Notes: a model not told the origin generated them from the sequence alone. A DNA stretch of 36,528 nt from Cephaloticoccus sp. (GCA_021734075.1 JAIPJW010000020.1:1-36528), one strand, 5' to 3'; shown: positions 1 to 8,477, numbered from the stretch's first letter. Numbers and translations are program-made.

Positions 1-1
1 G

Positions 2-943
2 TGGTTACTGGAGAGCTTTGCCCATGCCAATGACGCCTTGAATCTGGGCATGCGGGCACTCGTGCTGACCCGTGATCCCGTCGTATTTACGTGCAAGGCT
101 CCACATCTGACGAGCCGGGCTGACTTGGAATTTATCGCGGGAGACGTGCGGAACTTCGCCTTTCCCCCGGCAAGATTCACCCATGTCATCCATGCAGCGA
201 CCGACACGCGCAGCCCGCCTCCCGGATCGGATCCGAAGCAGATCCGCGACGACATCGTCGCAGGGACTCGGCGGGTGCTGGAATTTGCTCGGCATACCGG
301 TGCGAAGAAATTCCTGTATGTGAGTTCGGGGGCGGTTTACGGGCCGCAACCGGCTGATCTGACCCATGTGCCCGAGGATTATTTCGGTCCGACCGGGCCC
401 TTGACCCTGGGCTCAGCCTATGGTGCGGGCAAGCGGCTAAGTGAGGAATTGTGCGGCAAATTTGCAGCCGCGTCAGACCTGCAGTGCAAAATCGCCCGGT
501 GTTTCGCCTTTGTGGGTCCGCACCTGCCCCTCGATGCGCATTTTGCCGTGGGCAACTTCATCCGTGATGCACTGGCTGGTGGTCCCATCAAAGTGAACGG
601 TGACGGGACCCCGATGCGCAGTTACCTTTACGCGGCCGACCTGGCCATTTGGCTGTGGACAATTTTGTTCCTCGGTCAGTCTGGGCGGGCTTACAATGTC
701 GGTTCGGACGCGGCGGAGCAGATATCTGCCCATGCTTATCTTGTGAACAATTTGGCCGATGGAAAAGCCTCTGTGTTGCTGGCGCAACCGACAGATCCAA
801 ACAAACCTGCTTCACGTTATGTTCCGGCCATTGATCTGGCGCGCAATGAACTGGACCTTGATGTTTGGATACAGGAGGAAGATGGAATCCGCCGCACTCT
901 GGCCTGGCACGGTCTCAATCGTGGCGCATTCTCCTCGCAATAA
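2..943 (+). CDS. NAD-dependent epimerase/dehydratase, 5'-truncated by window edge
   Basis: Extended short-chain dehydrogenase/reductase of the nucleotide-sugar epimerase/dehydratase type, probably acting on an NDP-sugar in the cytoplasm. The frame is open from base 2 with no stop, and the first visible residues already lie inside the Rossmann fold. The glycine-rich NAD motif must therefore be upstream of the window, and a TTG at 38 is not the true start. Visible family marks are VIHAAT, YVSSGAVYG with the catalytic Ser, the AYGAGK segment that supplies the Tyr-x-x-x-Lys pair, the FAFVGPH substrate loop, and GDGTPMRSYLYAADLA, typical of the C-terminal sugar-binding part. The stop at 941-943 lies 26 bases before the nucleotidyltransferase gene, so co-transcription is likely. 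Substrate specificity (4,6-dehydratase, 4-epimerase or reductase) cannot be decided from this fragment. Confidence 0.85.
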   Translation, partial: WLLESFAHANDALNLGMRALVLTRDPVVFTCKAPHLTSRADLEFIAGDVRNFAFPPARFTHVIHAATDTRSPPPGSDPKQIRDDIVAGTRRVLEFARHTGAKKFLYVSSGAVYGPQPADLTHVPEDYFGPTGPLTLGSAYGAGKRLSEELCGKFAAASDLQCKIARCFAFVGPHLPLDAHFAVGNFIRDALAGGPIKVNGDGTPMRSYLYAADLAIWLWTILFLGQSGRAYNVGSDAAEQISAHAYLVNNLADGKASVLLAQPTDPNKPASRYVPAIDLARNELDLDVWIQEEDGIRRTLAWHGLNRGAFSSQ

Positions 944-969
944 TCACCAGTCAAAGTTCCACTTTAACC

Positions 970-1758
970 ATGCAAGTTGTAATATTATGCGGCGGTCGTG
1001 GCGTGGTTGATCCCGAGACCAGGCAGCGTATTCCGAAGGCATTGATGCAGGTTGGTGGGCGACCGTTGATATGGCATGTGATGAAGATTTTTGCGACCGC
1101 CGGACATACGGATTTTGTGCTGGCATTGGGCGAAGGGGGCGAGGCGATCCGACGTTACTGCCGGTATATGCATATCGAGGGCCGGGACACGGTTTTCCAC
1201 AGCGGATCAGGCAACTTGGAATATCTTTCCACCAGCACGGACGAGGACTGGCGGATCAAGTGTATTGATACGGGACTCAATGCCCAGACGGGTTGTCGGA
1301 TCGCCCGTTGTCGGAGGTATCTTGAAAACGAGAGATTTTTTGTCACTTACAGCGATTGTCTCTGCAACGTGGACTTGACTGCACTCCTTCAGGCGCACGA
1401 AGCGAGTAGGAAGTTGGTTTCAGTGACTGGGGTCCAGCCCAGCAGTCGTTTTGGCACATTTTCTCTCAACGAGACTGAGGTGACCGGTTACACCATGGAC
1501 ACCAAATTATCCGGAGTGGGGGGGTATTTGAATGGCGGTTACATGGTGATGGAACCGGGAGTCTTTGAACACCTGGATATAGTCAATGAGTGCAATCTTG
1601 AACAGGAGGTGTTCTCCAAGTTGGTCGCGTTGTGTCAGGTCGGTGTGTTCCCCCACAAGGACTACTGGCAAGCAGTGGACACGGAGCGTGATCTTGAGAT
1701 CGTGACCCGACTTTACACGGAAAACCGACGGCCGTGGTTGTCCTTGCGCGGCAACTAA
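970..1758 (+). CDS. RfbF-like sugar-1-phosphate nucleotidyltransferase with altered nucleotide-binding signature
   Basis: Predicted to couple a sugar 1-phosphate to an NTP, giving an NDP-sugar in the cytoplasm. The 262-residue protein aligns by eye with glucose-1-phosphate cytidylyltransferases (RfbF/DdhA, about 257 aa): IPKALMQVGGRPLIWHVMKI near residues 21-40, then TYSDCLCNVD, GVQPSSRFGTF, GGYLNGGYMVM and YWQAVDTERDLE, the expected order for that family. The usual GG-x-GTRL signature is replaced by GGRGVVDPETRQRIPK, so the Thr-Arg that contacts the triphosphate is missing although Lys23 remains. I chose ATG 970; the longer open frame from 865 would run into the upstream gene. The next gene probably overlaps its 3' end. 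CDP-glucose formation is plausible, but nucleotide choice is unproven. Confidence 0.8.
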   Translation: MQVVILCGGRGVVDPETRQRIPKALMQVGGRPLIWHVMKIFATAGHTDFVLALGEGGEAIRRYCRYMHIEGRDTVFHSGSGNLEYLSTSTDEDWRIKCIDTGLNAQTGCRIARCRRYLENERFFVTYSDCLCNVDLTALLQAHEASRKLVSVTGVQPSSRFGTFSLNETEVTGYTMDTKLSGVGGYLNGGYMVMEPGVFEHLDIVNECNLEQEVFSKLVALCQVGVFPHKDYWQAVDTERDLEIVTRLYTENRRPWLSLRGN

Positions 1759-2534
1759 GGCTGTTCCCGAAAATCGTTCAGCCTGTGGTTAAACGCATCT
1801 ATCCCAATTCATCCGATTTCGAGAATCTTTCCCGATTGCGGACGGAGGTAGCCCCGGCGGCCAACAACTTTGACTACTCCCAGGTGGTGGTGCGCAAACC
1901 ATGGGGTTATGAATACCTGTGGCATCAAAGTGCCGCCGTCGCAGTTTGGATGCTGCACCTGACCGCGGGTGCCGGCACCTCCATGCATTGTCACGCCCGC
2001 AAACGAACCTCCCTGATTGTCATGGCCGGTGCGGTCGAATGTTCGACCTTTGACGATCGCCATCGCCTGGGACCGGGGCAGGCGGTCGTGTTGGAACCAT
2101 GCGTTTTCCATACCACTTTGGCAGTGGCTGATGGTGGTGCGGTTGTGATGGAAGTGGAGACGCCTCCACTCAAAGGCGATTTGATGCGGTTCCGTGACAA
2201 TTTCGGCCGGGCTGGGAAAGGCTATGAAGACGCCTCGCAATGCTCAACCGATCTGGCGGCTTTCGACTACGCCCCATTGCAGAATATCAGTCACGGTGGC
2301 GCTGGATTCAAATTCAAGCAGACGCGTTTGCAATATCGTTCATTTAGCTCCGGAGCAGAACTGACTGCCCACCTGAGGCCGGAAGGCTTGGTGGTGCCTT
2401 TTTTGGGACAGCTGGCCATGGGCCGAAAACTGGTGGCGGATATTGGCGAGGCAGTGTCAGTCCAGAAATTATCCGGCAATAAGTTGCCACCGGAGTTTCC
2501 CCCGGTGGAACTGCTGCAGGTGTCATGCGCTTGA
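1734..2534 (+). CDS. Cupin-domain protein (mannose-6-phosphate isomerase type II-like)
   Basis: Single-domain protein of up to 266 aa with a cupin barrel. The RKPWGYEYLW opening (about residues 54-63), SMHCHARKRTS with metal-binding histidines, a second histidine strand around PCVFHTTLAV, and VMEVETPPL followed by FRDNFGRAGKGYE resemble the cupin tail of type II phosphomannose isomerase/GDP-mannose pyrophosphorylase and related sugar-binding cupins. It may isomerise or epimerise a sugar phosphate or nucleotide sugar for this cluster; the reaction is not determined. The C-terminal third (about 190-266) has no recognised motif. The start is uncertain: GTG 1734 overlaps the nucleotidyltransferase by 25 bases, while GTG 1785 would lie just downstream of it. 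Neither has a strong ribosome-binding site, and the cupin core is unaffected. Confidence 0.72.
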   Translation: MVVLARQLRLFPKIVQPVVKRIYPNSSDFENLSRLRTEVAPAANNFDYSQVVVRKPWGYEYLWHQSAAVAVWMLHLTAGAGTSMHCHARKRTSLIVMAGAVECSTFDDRHRLGPGQAVVLEPCVFHTTLAVADGGAVVMEVETPPLKGDLMRFRDNFGRAGKGYEDASQCSTDLAAFDYAPLQNISHGGAGFKFKQTRLQYRSFSSGAELTAHLRPEGLVVPFLGQLAMGRKLVADIGEAVSVQKLSGNKLPPEFPPVELLQVSCA

Positions 2535-2631
2535 GTTTGCCTCGCCTTGGCCGCTCCCCTTTTACTATGCTGGAAATTCCTTGGTTCAGGTCTCACCTGA
2601 TTCTTCATTACGCACCTTTTCAGATAATTTC

Positions 2632-4455
2632 ATGAGCGAGATCAAAGTTTCCGATTACCTGGCGAAATATTTAGTGCAGCTGGGCGTGAAGCACGTTTTT
2701 GTGGTTTCCGGTGGCGGCAATTTGAATCTGTTGGACTCAATTGCCCACAACCCGGCGCTTACCTATGTTTGCAATCACCACGAACAGGCTGCGGCCATGG
2801 CGGCGGAGGCCTACAGTCGGGTGAGTGATAACATTGGGGTTTGCCTGGTGACATTCGGCCCGGCCGCGACCAACACCCTCACTGGCGTGGCAGGAGCCTG
2901 GCTTGATTCCATTCCCGTGCTCTACATGTCGGGACAGGTGAAGCGGGATAATTTAATGACCGGGACCAAGCTCAGACAACTGGGTGTGCAGGAAATCAAC
3001 ATCACCGAGATCGTCACACCCATGACGAAATACGCGGCGCTGGTGTCCGACCCGGCTGACATCCGCTTTCACTTGGAGAAGGCCGTGCATGCCGCAACCA
3101 GTGGTCGACCGGGCCCGGTCTTCTTGGACATACCGGCGGACGTGCAGGCAAGTTTGGTGGATGAAACCACACTCCGTTCGTTTCAACCGGATGAAACCGG
3201 CACTTCTTCCGCTCTGGCCGAGAATCTTTCCGCTCAGGTGACCGAAGTGCTGAGGATGCTGCAAGTCGCCCGGCGCCCCCTGATTTTTGCCGGACACGGC
3301 ATTACCTTGGCCAAGGCTCGGAACGACTTTCAGGTCTTGGCTGACCGTCTGCAGATCCCGGTCGTCACGAGCATGTCCTCCCATGACCTCATACCCACGG
3401 ATCATCCATTGGTCACGGGCCGTCCGGGAGTGTTCGGTGACCGTGCCGGAAATTTTGCGGTGCAAAATGCGGATGTCATTCTGAGCATTGGCGTCCGGCA
3501 CCACCTCTGGAACATTGGCTACAATTACGAAGCATTTGCGCCCACGGCCCGCAAGATAGTGGTCGATATAGATCCGGCGGAGCTCACCAAAAAAACGGTC
3601 ATTCCTGAGCTGGCGATTGAGGCGGATGCCAAAATGTTTCTTCAGGAATTGGCCCGGCAAGCGGGAAAATACTCAGGCGCACATTTGCAGGATTGGCAGC
3701 AGCAGTGTCAGACTTGGAAGCAAGCCTATCCGGTGGTTCTGCCCGAGCACGAACGGGAGGAGAGTTTTGTTAATTCCTACTACTTCACCGGGGTGCTTGC
3801 GCAATTGATGGAAGAGGGGGAAATCATTGTCACCGGAGTGGGAACTTCGTTTACCGGCACACGACAGTGCATCAATCTCAAAAAGGGGCAAAGACTGCAC
3901 AGCAATATTGGCTGCGCTTCCATGGGCTACGATTTACCGGCTGCAATCGGCGCGGCATTTGCGTCGGACCGTCGGCGCATTGTTTTGCTGACGGGTGAGG
4001 GCAGTTTGATGATGAATCTCCAGGAACTGCAGACCATACGGCATTATCGTCTCCCGATTAAGATTTTCCTTTTCAACAATGACGGATACCTCGCGATCAA
4101 GAATTCCCAAGGGGCTTTCTTTGATCGCCGATTTGCCGCCGTGGATGCCAACAGTGGGGTGAGTTTTCCTGACTTCCGTAAACTGGCCGATGCCTTTGGC
4201 TTGGATTATGTGCACATTGAGCACCATTGCGACAACCTTGAGCAGAAAATTCTCGGCGTGTTGGATAGCGCAGGTCCGGTGCTCTGCGATCTTCACATGT
4301 CACCAACCCAGACACTCTGGCCCAAGGTTTATTCGGAAAAACTCGCGGATGGGTCCATGCACAGTCGTCCGATCGAAGACATGTTTCCCTTCCTTGACCG
4401 GGAAGAGTTCAACCGCAACATGCTCAATCAGAAATCCGTCACGCCCTCCGCCTAA
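2632..4455 (+). CDS. Thiamine-diphosphate-dependent acetolactate-synthase-like enzyme
   Basis: A 607-aa enzyme with the three-domain architecture of the acetolactate synthase/pyruvate oxidase family. An N-terminal PYR domain contains NHHEQAAAMAAEAYSR, with Glu51 as the conserved cofactor-activating glutamate, and GPAATNTLTGVAGAW. A central domain covers roughly residues 190-340. The C-terminal PP domain carries the ThDP/Mg motif beginning GEGS at about residue 455 and ending in FNNDGY. Glu replaces the usual Asp of GDG, a tolerated variant in some members. Its place among sugar-nucleotide genes fits a carboligase that adds a two-carbon unit to a keto-sugar, as YerE does in yersiniose synthesis, rather than branched-chain amino acid synthesis; no ilvN or ilvC is nearby. 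I chose ATG 2632, since the longer frame to 2443 overlaps the cupin gene. FAD binding cannot be judged by eye. Confidence 0.85.
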   Translation: MSEIKVSDYLAKYLVQLGVKHVFVVSGGGNLNLLDSIAHNPALTYVCNHHEQAAAMAAEAYSRVSDNIGVCLVTFGPAATNTLTGVAGAWLDSIPVLYMSGQVKRDNLMTGTKLRQLGVQEINITEIVTPMTKYAALVSDPADIRFHLEKAVHAATSGRPGPVFLDIPADVQASLVDETTLRSFQPDETGTSSALAENLSAQVTEVLRMLQVARRPLIFAGHGITLAKARNDFQVLADRLQIPVVTSMSSHDLIPTDHPLVTGRPGVFGDRAGNFAVQNADVILSIGVRHHLWNIGYNYEAFAPTARKIVVDIDPAELTKKTVIPELAIEADAKMFLQELARQAGKYSGAHLQDWQQQCQTWKQAYPVVLPEHEREESFVNSYYFTGVLAQLMEEGEIIVTGVGTSFTGTRQCINLKKGQRLHSNIGCASMGYDLPAAIGAAFASDRRRIVLLTGEGSLMMNLQELQTIRHYRLPIKIFLFNNDGYLAIKNSQGAFFDRRFAAVDANSGVSFPDFRKLADAFGLDYVHIEHHCDNLEQKILGVLDSAGPVLCDLHMSPTQTLWPKVYSEKLADGSMHSRPIEDMFPFLDREEFNRNMLNQKSVTPSA

Positions 4456-4473
4456 TTTTAATCACCTTTTGTT

Positions 4474-5031
4474 ATGTCAAATCGTCCAAGCAAGCACCAA
4501 CCGCAAAGAGGAGTCATCATCACCGCCGAAGCCTTCGAAGATGAAGAGGTGATGTATCCCATCATGCGTCTCCGCGAGGCTGACATGATCATCGATATCG
4601 CGACCAAGGATGCCAAGTTGGTCAATGGTCGGATGGGTTTTCCCTTGGAATTGATGGTCAAGTATTACGGAGCACTGGTGGATGCAACGAAGCTGGATGC
4701 CGCTGACTACGATTTCGTCATTCTGCCCGGTGGATTTGAAGCCCCGGATCGGGTCCGGCAGATTCCGGAGGTCCTGAGTTTCGTCCGGACCATGCATGCC
4801 CAGAAAAAAATTGTGGGAGCCTTCTGTCATGGCCCGTGGATCTTGATATCAGCGGGGTTGACGAAAGGGATCAAAGCCACCGGCTATGTGGGGATCAAGG
4901 ATGACATCATCAATTCCGGCGCGGAGTATTTGGATGAAGCCGTGGTCATAGATGGCAATATTGTGACCTCGCGCCATCCCCGGGATATTGGGGTGTTCAT
5001 GAAAGCCTTTTTGGCTGAACTGGCGCGCTAG
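4474..5031 (+). CDS. PfpI/DJ-1 superfamily protein (type 1 glutamine amidotransferase-like)
   Basis: A 185-aa cytoplasmic protein of the PfpI branch of the DJ-1 superfamily, close to the usual 165-190 aa. It has the ITAEAFEDEEVMYP start with the conserved acidic residue near position 22-25, VILPGGFEAPDRVR, the nucleophile elbow AFCHGPW with Cys118 followed by His119, and the long C-terminal signature with IKDDIINSGAEYLDE, VIDGNIVTSRHPRDIGVFMKA. Family members are described as glyoxalase/deglycase-like or cysteine peptidase-like enzymes. In a sugar pathway a role in removing reactive dicarbonyls or glycated products is conceivable, but this is inference. It starts 18 bases after the ThDP gene and ends 2 bases before the HAD gene, so it is almost certainly in the same operon. 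Confidence 0.88.
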   Translation: MSNRPSKHQPQRGVIITAEAFEDEEVMYPIMRLREADMIIDIATKDAKLVNGRMGFPLELMVKYYGALVDATKLDAADYDFVILPGGFEAPDRVRQIPEVLSFVRTMHAQKKIVGAFCHGPWILISAGLTKGIKATGYVGIKDDIINSGAEYLDEAVVIDGNIVTSRHPRDIGVFMKAFLAELAR

Positions 5032-5033
5032 GT

Positions 5034-5675
5034 ATGGGGCTGACCATCATTTGTGATTTCGACGGGGTCTGGGTCGATTCTTTTGCCGCTCTCTTCCGGA
5101 TAAATGAGCAGGCAATTGAGCACATGGGCAAGCGACTATCGGCGGAGCAGTATCGGGCAGCCTTCAAGGGTCCCATCCATCATGAGCTGCGTCAGTTGCT
5201 TGGCTTGGATGATGCGCAGCAGGCGGAATTTTCCGACTACAAGCGGAAGATATTCCCAACCCTCTACAATGCTCAGACAGTCACGTTTTTCCCGTTTGCG
5301 CCGACCCTCATTGCTGAACTGTCACATTTGGGGCAGCTGCACATTGTGACGGCATCACCGCCGGAAGCGGTATGCGGGTTGTTGGAACAAGCAAACTTGC
5401 GGGATTATTTTGGAGAGGTGGCCGGATTCAGTCTGGTGGGCAAGAGAGCCACCTTGGACCGATTGTGCGCAGAAAAGCCCGGGAACGACACCGTATTCAT
5501 TACCGACACCGTCGGGGATGTCCGGGAGGCAACCGGATTGAAGCTTGGCCTCATTGGCGTAGCGTGGGGCTTCCACCAACGCGACGATTTGTTGGCTGCG
5601 GGAGCTCGTGTGGTGGTTTCCGATGGCCTCGAACTCAAGGTTTGCCTAGTCAACCCTGTCACTGTCAGGAATTAA
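5034..5675 (+). CDS. HAD-family hydrolase (phosphoglycolate phosphatase-like)
   Basis: A 213-aa cytoplasmic phosphohydrolase. It opens with IICDFDGVWVDS, giving the nucleophile Asp8 and acid/base Asp10. Motif II is IVTASPP (Thr106), Lys137 in GKRAT is the probable motif III lysine, and ITDTVGDVREA supplies the motif IV acids Asp158 and Asp162. A helical cap lies between about residues 17 and 85, as in subclass I HAD phosphatases. In this operon it could remove phosphate from a sugar phosphate intermediate before or after nucleotide activation, although HAD substrates cannot be predicted from motifs. ATG 5034 is 2 bases after the stop of the PfpI-like gene, consistent with translational coupling. 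Confidence 0.85.
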   Translation: MGLTIICDFDGVWVDSFAALFRINEQAIEHMGKRLSAEQYRAAFKGPIHHELRQLLGLDDAQQAEFSDYKRKIFPTLYNAQTVTFFPFAPTLIAELSHLGQLHIVTASPPEAVCGLLEQANLRDYFGEVAGFSLVGKRATLDRLCAEKPGNDTVFITDTVGDVREATGLKLGLIGVAWGFHQRDDLLAAGARVVVSDGLELKVCLVNPVTVRN

Positions 5676-5724
5676 TCGTAACCTCATTTGCGGGAGATCC
5701 GCCCGGCAACGATTTTCGCGGTCA

Positions 5725-6654
5725 ATGAAAACCATTTCCATCGTCACCCCCTGTTATAACGAGGCAGGCAACATCCCCGAGCTGATTCGTTGTGTGCGTG
5801 ACGTGATGGTGCAGCTGTCCAGCTACCAATTTGAACATATTTTCATCGACAATGCTTCGACCGACGAAACTTTGGCGGTGCTCCGGCAATACGCGGCGGA
5901 AGATCTTCGAATCAAGATCATCGTGAATGCCCGGAATTTCGGGCACATACGTTCGCCCTACCATGCTTTGCTGCAGGCGCAGGGCGACGCAGTCATTTCC
6001 ATTGTGGCGGATCTGCAGGATCCTCCCGGACTGATGCTCGACTTTGTGCGGGAGTGGGAAGCCGGGCACAAAGTGGTCGTCGGGATCAAAACCCGCAGCC
6101 GTGAAGCCTGGTGGATGTATCGGGCACGGGGGTTTTATTATAAACTGATCAAGCGCTTGGCTGATGTGGAGTTGCTCGAGCAATTCACGGGTTTTGGCCT
6201 TTATGACCGCCAGATCATGGAAGTGCTACGCGGGTTGCGGGAGCCCTACCCGTATTTTCGCGGACTCATTTCCGATGTGGGCTACAACATCAAGCGGATC
6301 GAATACACCCAGCCGGAACGCTTTCACGGCCGGACCAAGAATAATTTTTTCAGTCTGTTTGACATCGCGTTGCTCGGCTTGACCAGCTACTCCAAGGTGC
6401 CCCTGCGTCTGGCCACTCTGGTCGGTTTCTTCACGGCCGGTCTCTCTCTCCTGGCGGGGTTTGGTTACCTGATCGCCAAATTGCTTTTCTGGAACACGTT
6501 TACCGCAGGTGTCGCGCCGGTGATGCTCGGCATATTCTTTCTCGGCTCAGTGCAGCTGATCTTCATGGGCATCGTCGGCGAGTATGTCGGCGCAGTATTC
6601 ACTTATGTGCAAAACCGCCCACTCGTCATTGAAAAGGAACGGATAAATTTCTGA
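5725..6654 (+). CDS. GT2 polyprenyl-phosphate glycosyltransferase, GtrB/ArnC type, two C-terminal TM helices
   Basis: A 309-aa glycosyltransferase with an N-terminal GT-A domain facing the cytoplasm and two hydrophobic helices near residues 228-250 and 262-288. It has SIVTPCYNEAGNIPEL, IDNASTDET, the metal/nucleotide site ADLQDPP (Asp96, Asp99), FTGFGLYDR and a GRTKNNF segment matching the RxxG-x-(S/T)-K acceptor-loop region of DPM1/GtrB/ArnC proteins. Such enzymes transfer a sugar from an NDP-sugar to undecaprenyl phosphate, making a lipid donor for periplasmic GT-C transferases. It is the last gene of the plus-strand sugar cluster and may load the sugar made by the preceding genes. The 49-base gap before ATG 5725 has no strong ribosome-binding site. 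A convergent GT-C-like gene follows. Confidence 0.88.
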   Translation: MKTISIVTPCYNEAGNIPELIRCVRDVMVQLSSYQFEHIFIDNASTDETLAVLRQYAAEDLRIKIIVNARNFGHIRSPYHALLQAQGDAVISIVADLQDPPGLMLDFVREWEAGHKVVVGIKTRSREAWWMYRARGFYYKLIKRLADVELLEQFTGFGLYDRQIMEVLRGLREPYPYFRGLISDVGYNIKRIEYTQPERFHGRTKNNFFSLFDIALLGLTSYSKVPLRLATLVGFFTAGLSLLAGFGYLIAKLLFWNTFTAGVAPVMLGIFFLGSVQLIFMGIVGEYVGAVFTYVQNRPLVIEKERINF

Positions 6655-6662
6655 CCGAGTGT

Positions 6663-6685
6663 CTCCCGTTTAAACCGATTGGGAG
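6663..6685. terminator. Weak stem-loop between convergent genes
   Basis: In the 56-base gap between the GT2 stop and the stop of the minus-strand membrane gene, CTCCC (6663-6667) pairs with GGGAG (6681-6685) around an AT-rich loop. There is no clear T-tract on either side, so its action as a bidirectional terminator is only suggested by position. Confidence 0.25.
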
Positions 6686-6710
6686 TGGCCTCGGCGCACC
6701 CCCAGGGGTT

Positions 6711-8477
6711 TTATGGTGCTTTTGTTTCCAGGTTGGGAACCGCGTTGGGGGAGGCGCCATAAACATCGATACCAATGGTCTTAGCCAATTCTGCAGGGAT
6801 GGCGATTTCCAGTGCCAGCTCTGGAATATACAGAATCGGCGTATAGTGGGATCTTTGATAGAATTTGCCAACTTCCGCCCACAAGGCCATATGGAAAAAT
6901 AGGATCGGTCTTTGGCCATGGATGTAGTTCCACCGCTCCACTTCTTTTGGGCCATCGGTGAGTCCTCCCCAAGTGACGAAATAAGGAGAGGGATTTTCTA
7001 AATTGTCAGTGAAGCAAAGGAAGATGGCATCTTTGCCGATCAAAGCACTGGTAATATCGGGCTGCTGCTTGAGCACTGGTCGCAAGGCCGCGACGATTTG
7101 TTGATACATGGCGGCATTTGCAGGTGAGAGCCTCATCCCCCGGAGTGCCACGGGTTCCTGGAGCGTCACCAATGGCTGGTTCCGCATATTAGAGGCCGTG
7201 CGATACTTGGCCCAGGCAGCAGGCAAGAATGCCAAGCTGAGGCCAATGGCCACAGCCCAAGCCGGCCAGCGCAACCACCGCCAGATCGTATAAATGATCA
7301 GGCCAAATGCGGGTGCTAGTGACCAAATAATATGCCAGGGATCTGCGAGAGGATAGAATTGTAACAGGGACCCGAGGGAAAAACCCGCGAGGGTTGCGGT
7401 GAGGTAAAATTCCGAAGTTTTCCCGGCATCTCTTTTGTAGATGGTTGAGTAGATGCAGAACCCGGACTGCGCCAGGATGACCAATGGAAAGACAGCCGAC
7501 CATCCACCGGCGCGCAGGTTAATTACGTGGAGCAGCCAATCGTGTTGCCAGGCCAGCACGAGCGCGAGGCATAGAAAATAGGCTACCACCGTTCGGGTTG
7601 ACAGGGCCGGCCGGAATTTCCGAAGCAATGAGGGGAGGGCGCCTGCGATCAACAGGGCCAGCAAACCGGCCCCGGTTCCGACATGAATGAACATTTTGAT
7701 CACGTAGAACGAGCCAACACTGTCGCTCCAACGGCTGGGCCAGACTACATTTTGATACCACCAATCGGACCAAGCGCCGGTCATTAGCAGTTGAGCAACC
7801 ATCAGTAGGTTTAACGCCAAAAACCAGGCAAGAATCCTTAATCCGGCAGATCGGCGTGATTCGCCGGTTGGCTTCCAGCCGGACCACAGCAACATGGGCC
7901 AAATCACACAGAGACACCCGAACATGATGATACCAACAGGTTGGCGGGTCCACAGCACGCACGCACAAGCGAATCCCAATATGGAAGCCCATTTTCTTGA
8001 TTGTCCGCTTTGGATCATCTGAAAAAGGGCGTAGATTGCCATACTTTGAAACACCATGGCGTAGACCGATGACCAGGGCAGCAGCTTCCAATAATCGCCA
8101 TCCCAGAATTGCAGTTCGTAGGTGGGGATAAACAGAATAAAAAGTAGGCACGCTATGATCGTCAGGGAACGAGGAAGAATCATTCGCCAGACGGCGTAGA
8201 GTAGTATCAAGGTCACGGCGTAGGAAGCCACGGTCATTATCCGGATGGACAGGAGGCTGGGGGAAACCCACAGTGCCAGCGATTGCAGGTAGGTGCTCAG
8301 GGCCCCATATTGGGTAAAGCTATCCCGGAACAGCACCTGCCCGGACAATACATCCAATGCGGGTTTGAGCATGATCCCGTCATGGTGCTGGTCCACCCCG
8401 AGGCTCGCCAATGGCAACAGCACAAAGAATACGAGGGCGGAAAGTAATATCGCACTCAGCGTATCGCTTTTGGTCAT
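6711..8477 (-). CDS. Polytopic membrane protein, probable GT-C-type glycosyltransferase
   Basis: A 588-aa integral membrane protein with roughly ten or more hydrophobic segments over residues 8-420 and a hydrophilic C-terminal domain (about 425-588), probably periplasmic. The first extracytoplasmic loop carries VDQHHDGIML (Asp33) followed by FRDSFTQYGALSTYL. The acidic residue(s) after TM1 and the (Q/P)YGP-like stretch recur in GT-C-type membrane proteins, including the one at 22976-25171. I chose ATG 8477 because GGAG lies about 6 bases upstream; the open frame to 8528 adds a non-hydrophobic, proline-rich leader. Base composition looks more AT-rich than the genes to the right. It may use the lipid-linked sugar made by the convergent GT2. 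No family can be assigned with certainty, so the catalytic role is inferred. Confidence 0.7.
   Translation of the reverse strand: MTKSDTLSAILLSALVFFVLLPLASLGVDQHHDGIMLKPALDVLSGQVLFRDSFTQYGALSTYLQSLALWVSPSLLSIRIMTVASYAVTLILLYAVWRMILPRSLTIIACLLFILFIPTYELQFWDGDYWKLLPWSSVYAMVFQSMAIYALFQMIQSGQSRKWASILGFACACVLWTRQPVGIIMFGCLCVIWPMLLWSGWKPTGESRRSAGLRILAWFLALNLLMVAQLLMTGAWSDWWYQNVVWPSRWSDSVGSFYVIKMFIHVGTGAGLLALLIAGALPSLLRKFRPALSTRTVVAYFLCLALVLAWQHDWLLHVINLRAGGWSAVFPLVILAQSGFCIYSTIYKRDAGKTSEFYLTATLAGFSLGSLLQFYPLADPWHIIWSLAPAFGLIIYTIWRWLRWPAWAVAIGLSLAFLPAAWAKYRTASNMRNQPLVTLQEPVALRGMRLSPANAAMYQQIVAALRPVLKQQPDITSALIGKDAIFLCFTDNLENPSPYFVTWGGLTDGPKEVERWNYIHGQRPILFFHMALWAEVGKFYQRSHYTPILYIPELALEIAIPAELAKTIGIDVYGASPNAVPNLETKAP

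Noticed and set aside
2632-4455. ThDP enzyme as housekeeping acetolactate synthase IlvB
   Set aside because: There is no IlvN regulatory subunit or IlvC next to it, the motif is GEG rather than GDG, and it is embedded in sugar-nucleotide genes; still, IlvB-like chemistry cannot be ruled out.
7519-8271. A 250-codon minus-strand frame within the membrane protein at 6711-8477
   Set aside because: It is on the same strand in another frame and lacks the membrane pattern and any recognisable motif, so it is a shadow and not a sign of frameshift.
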